A DNA stretch of 64,000 nt from contig NZ_CP017713.1 of assembly GCF_002706425.1 (NCBI RefSeq), positions 682,001 through 746,000 on the forward strand, in the 5' to 3' direction. Numbering within the stretch: the stretch's first letter is position 1; each line of letters opens with the position of its first letter. The translations under genes and the position numbers were made by a program. This document shows, in pieces, positions 63,965-64,000 of this stretch. Origin of the DNA: Loigolactobacillus coryniformis subsp. coryniformis KCTC 3167 = DSM 20001. GTDB lineage: Bacteria > Bacillota > Bacilli > Lactobacillales > Lactobacillaceae. Under the pieces are notes generated by a model. It did not search any database. It saw only the letters and a program-made list of their open reading frames with translations, and was not told the DNA's origin.

Positions 63965-64000
63965 ATGGCTAAAGCGTTTATTGATCCAAACAAGTTAGAC
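63965..64000 (+). CDS. rpsE: 30S ribosomal protein S5, 5' end only
   Basis: The first 12 codons (MAKAFIDPNKLD) follow an AAAGGAGG SD 22 bases after rplR; the gene runs off the right edge. Identity rests on operon order and the FIDPNKLD start. Confidence 0.9.
   Translation, partial: MAKAFIDPNKLD

Overview
The window is a low-to-mid GC Gram-positive chromosome segment from the Lactobacillaceae. The 16S variable regions, the CtsR/ClpE/ClpC set without McsA/McsB, the type-Z zinc-ribbon S14 and the glycolipid/lipoteichoic acid genes all fit. From memory the 16S V1-V2 region looks most like Loigolactobacillus (coryniformis/backii group); that species guess is unverified.

Layout: 1-9 kb carries the tail of an unknown gene, a small membrane protein, a GNAT acetyltransferase, an AI-2E transporter-family protein, a CorC/HlyC-type CBS protein, release factor 3 (prfC), an IS3-family element and a signal-less MucBP-domain protein. 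8.4-20.3 kb has a DUF1827-like gene, clpE under a CtsR box, ptsHI, a glycolipid cluster (two GT4 glycosyltransferases plus a flippase-like membrane protein), a YkuJ-family gene and an LTA synthase. 20.3-27 kb is one complete rrn operon (tandem promoters, 16S-tRNA-Ile-tRNA-Ala-23S-5S) followed by ten intact tRNAs (Val, Lys, Leu, Thr, Gly, Leu, Arg, Pro, Gly, Pro) and a tRNA-like scrap. 27-32.3 kb is ctsR-clpC and a pair of U32-family genes (YrrN/YrrO-like). 32.4-40 kb is rpoB-rpoC with a structured 5' leader.

40-50.5 kb is accessory: an IS4-family element, an IS30-family element broken by a 72-bp insertion, a HAD phosphatase, an orphan gene and a beta-glucoside/cellobiose cassette (GntR regulator, PTS IIA, 6-phospho-beta-glucosidase, RpiR regulator, IIC). 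The IIC gene carries a nonsense codon and a frameshift, and no IIB gene is present, so the PTS looks decayed here. 50.5-64 kb returns to core genes: a prepilin peptidase, the str operon (rpsL-rpsG-fusA), a nicotinamidase, and the S10-spc ribosomal protein operon from rpsJ to the first codons of rpsE at the window edge.

The genes work in recognisable modules: envelope glycolipid and LTA synthesis, protein quality control under CtsR, general PTS phosphotransfer feeding sugar uptake, and the transcription/translation machinery. Nothing here is clearly a new defence or biosynthetic system. The least explained items are a 150-bp nested-hairpin element near 8.9 kb, a cytoplasmic-looking MucBP protein, an IS sitting exactly in the loop of a bidirectional terminator, structured spacers in the ribosomal operons, and the decay of the IIC gene. 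Start codons were moved from the longest possible frame where a Shine-Dalgarno (SD) site or promoter argued for it; these changes are stated per gene.
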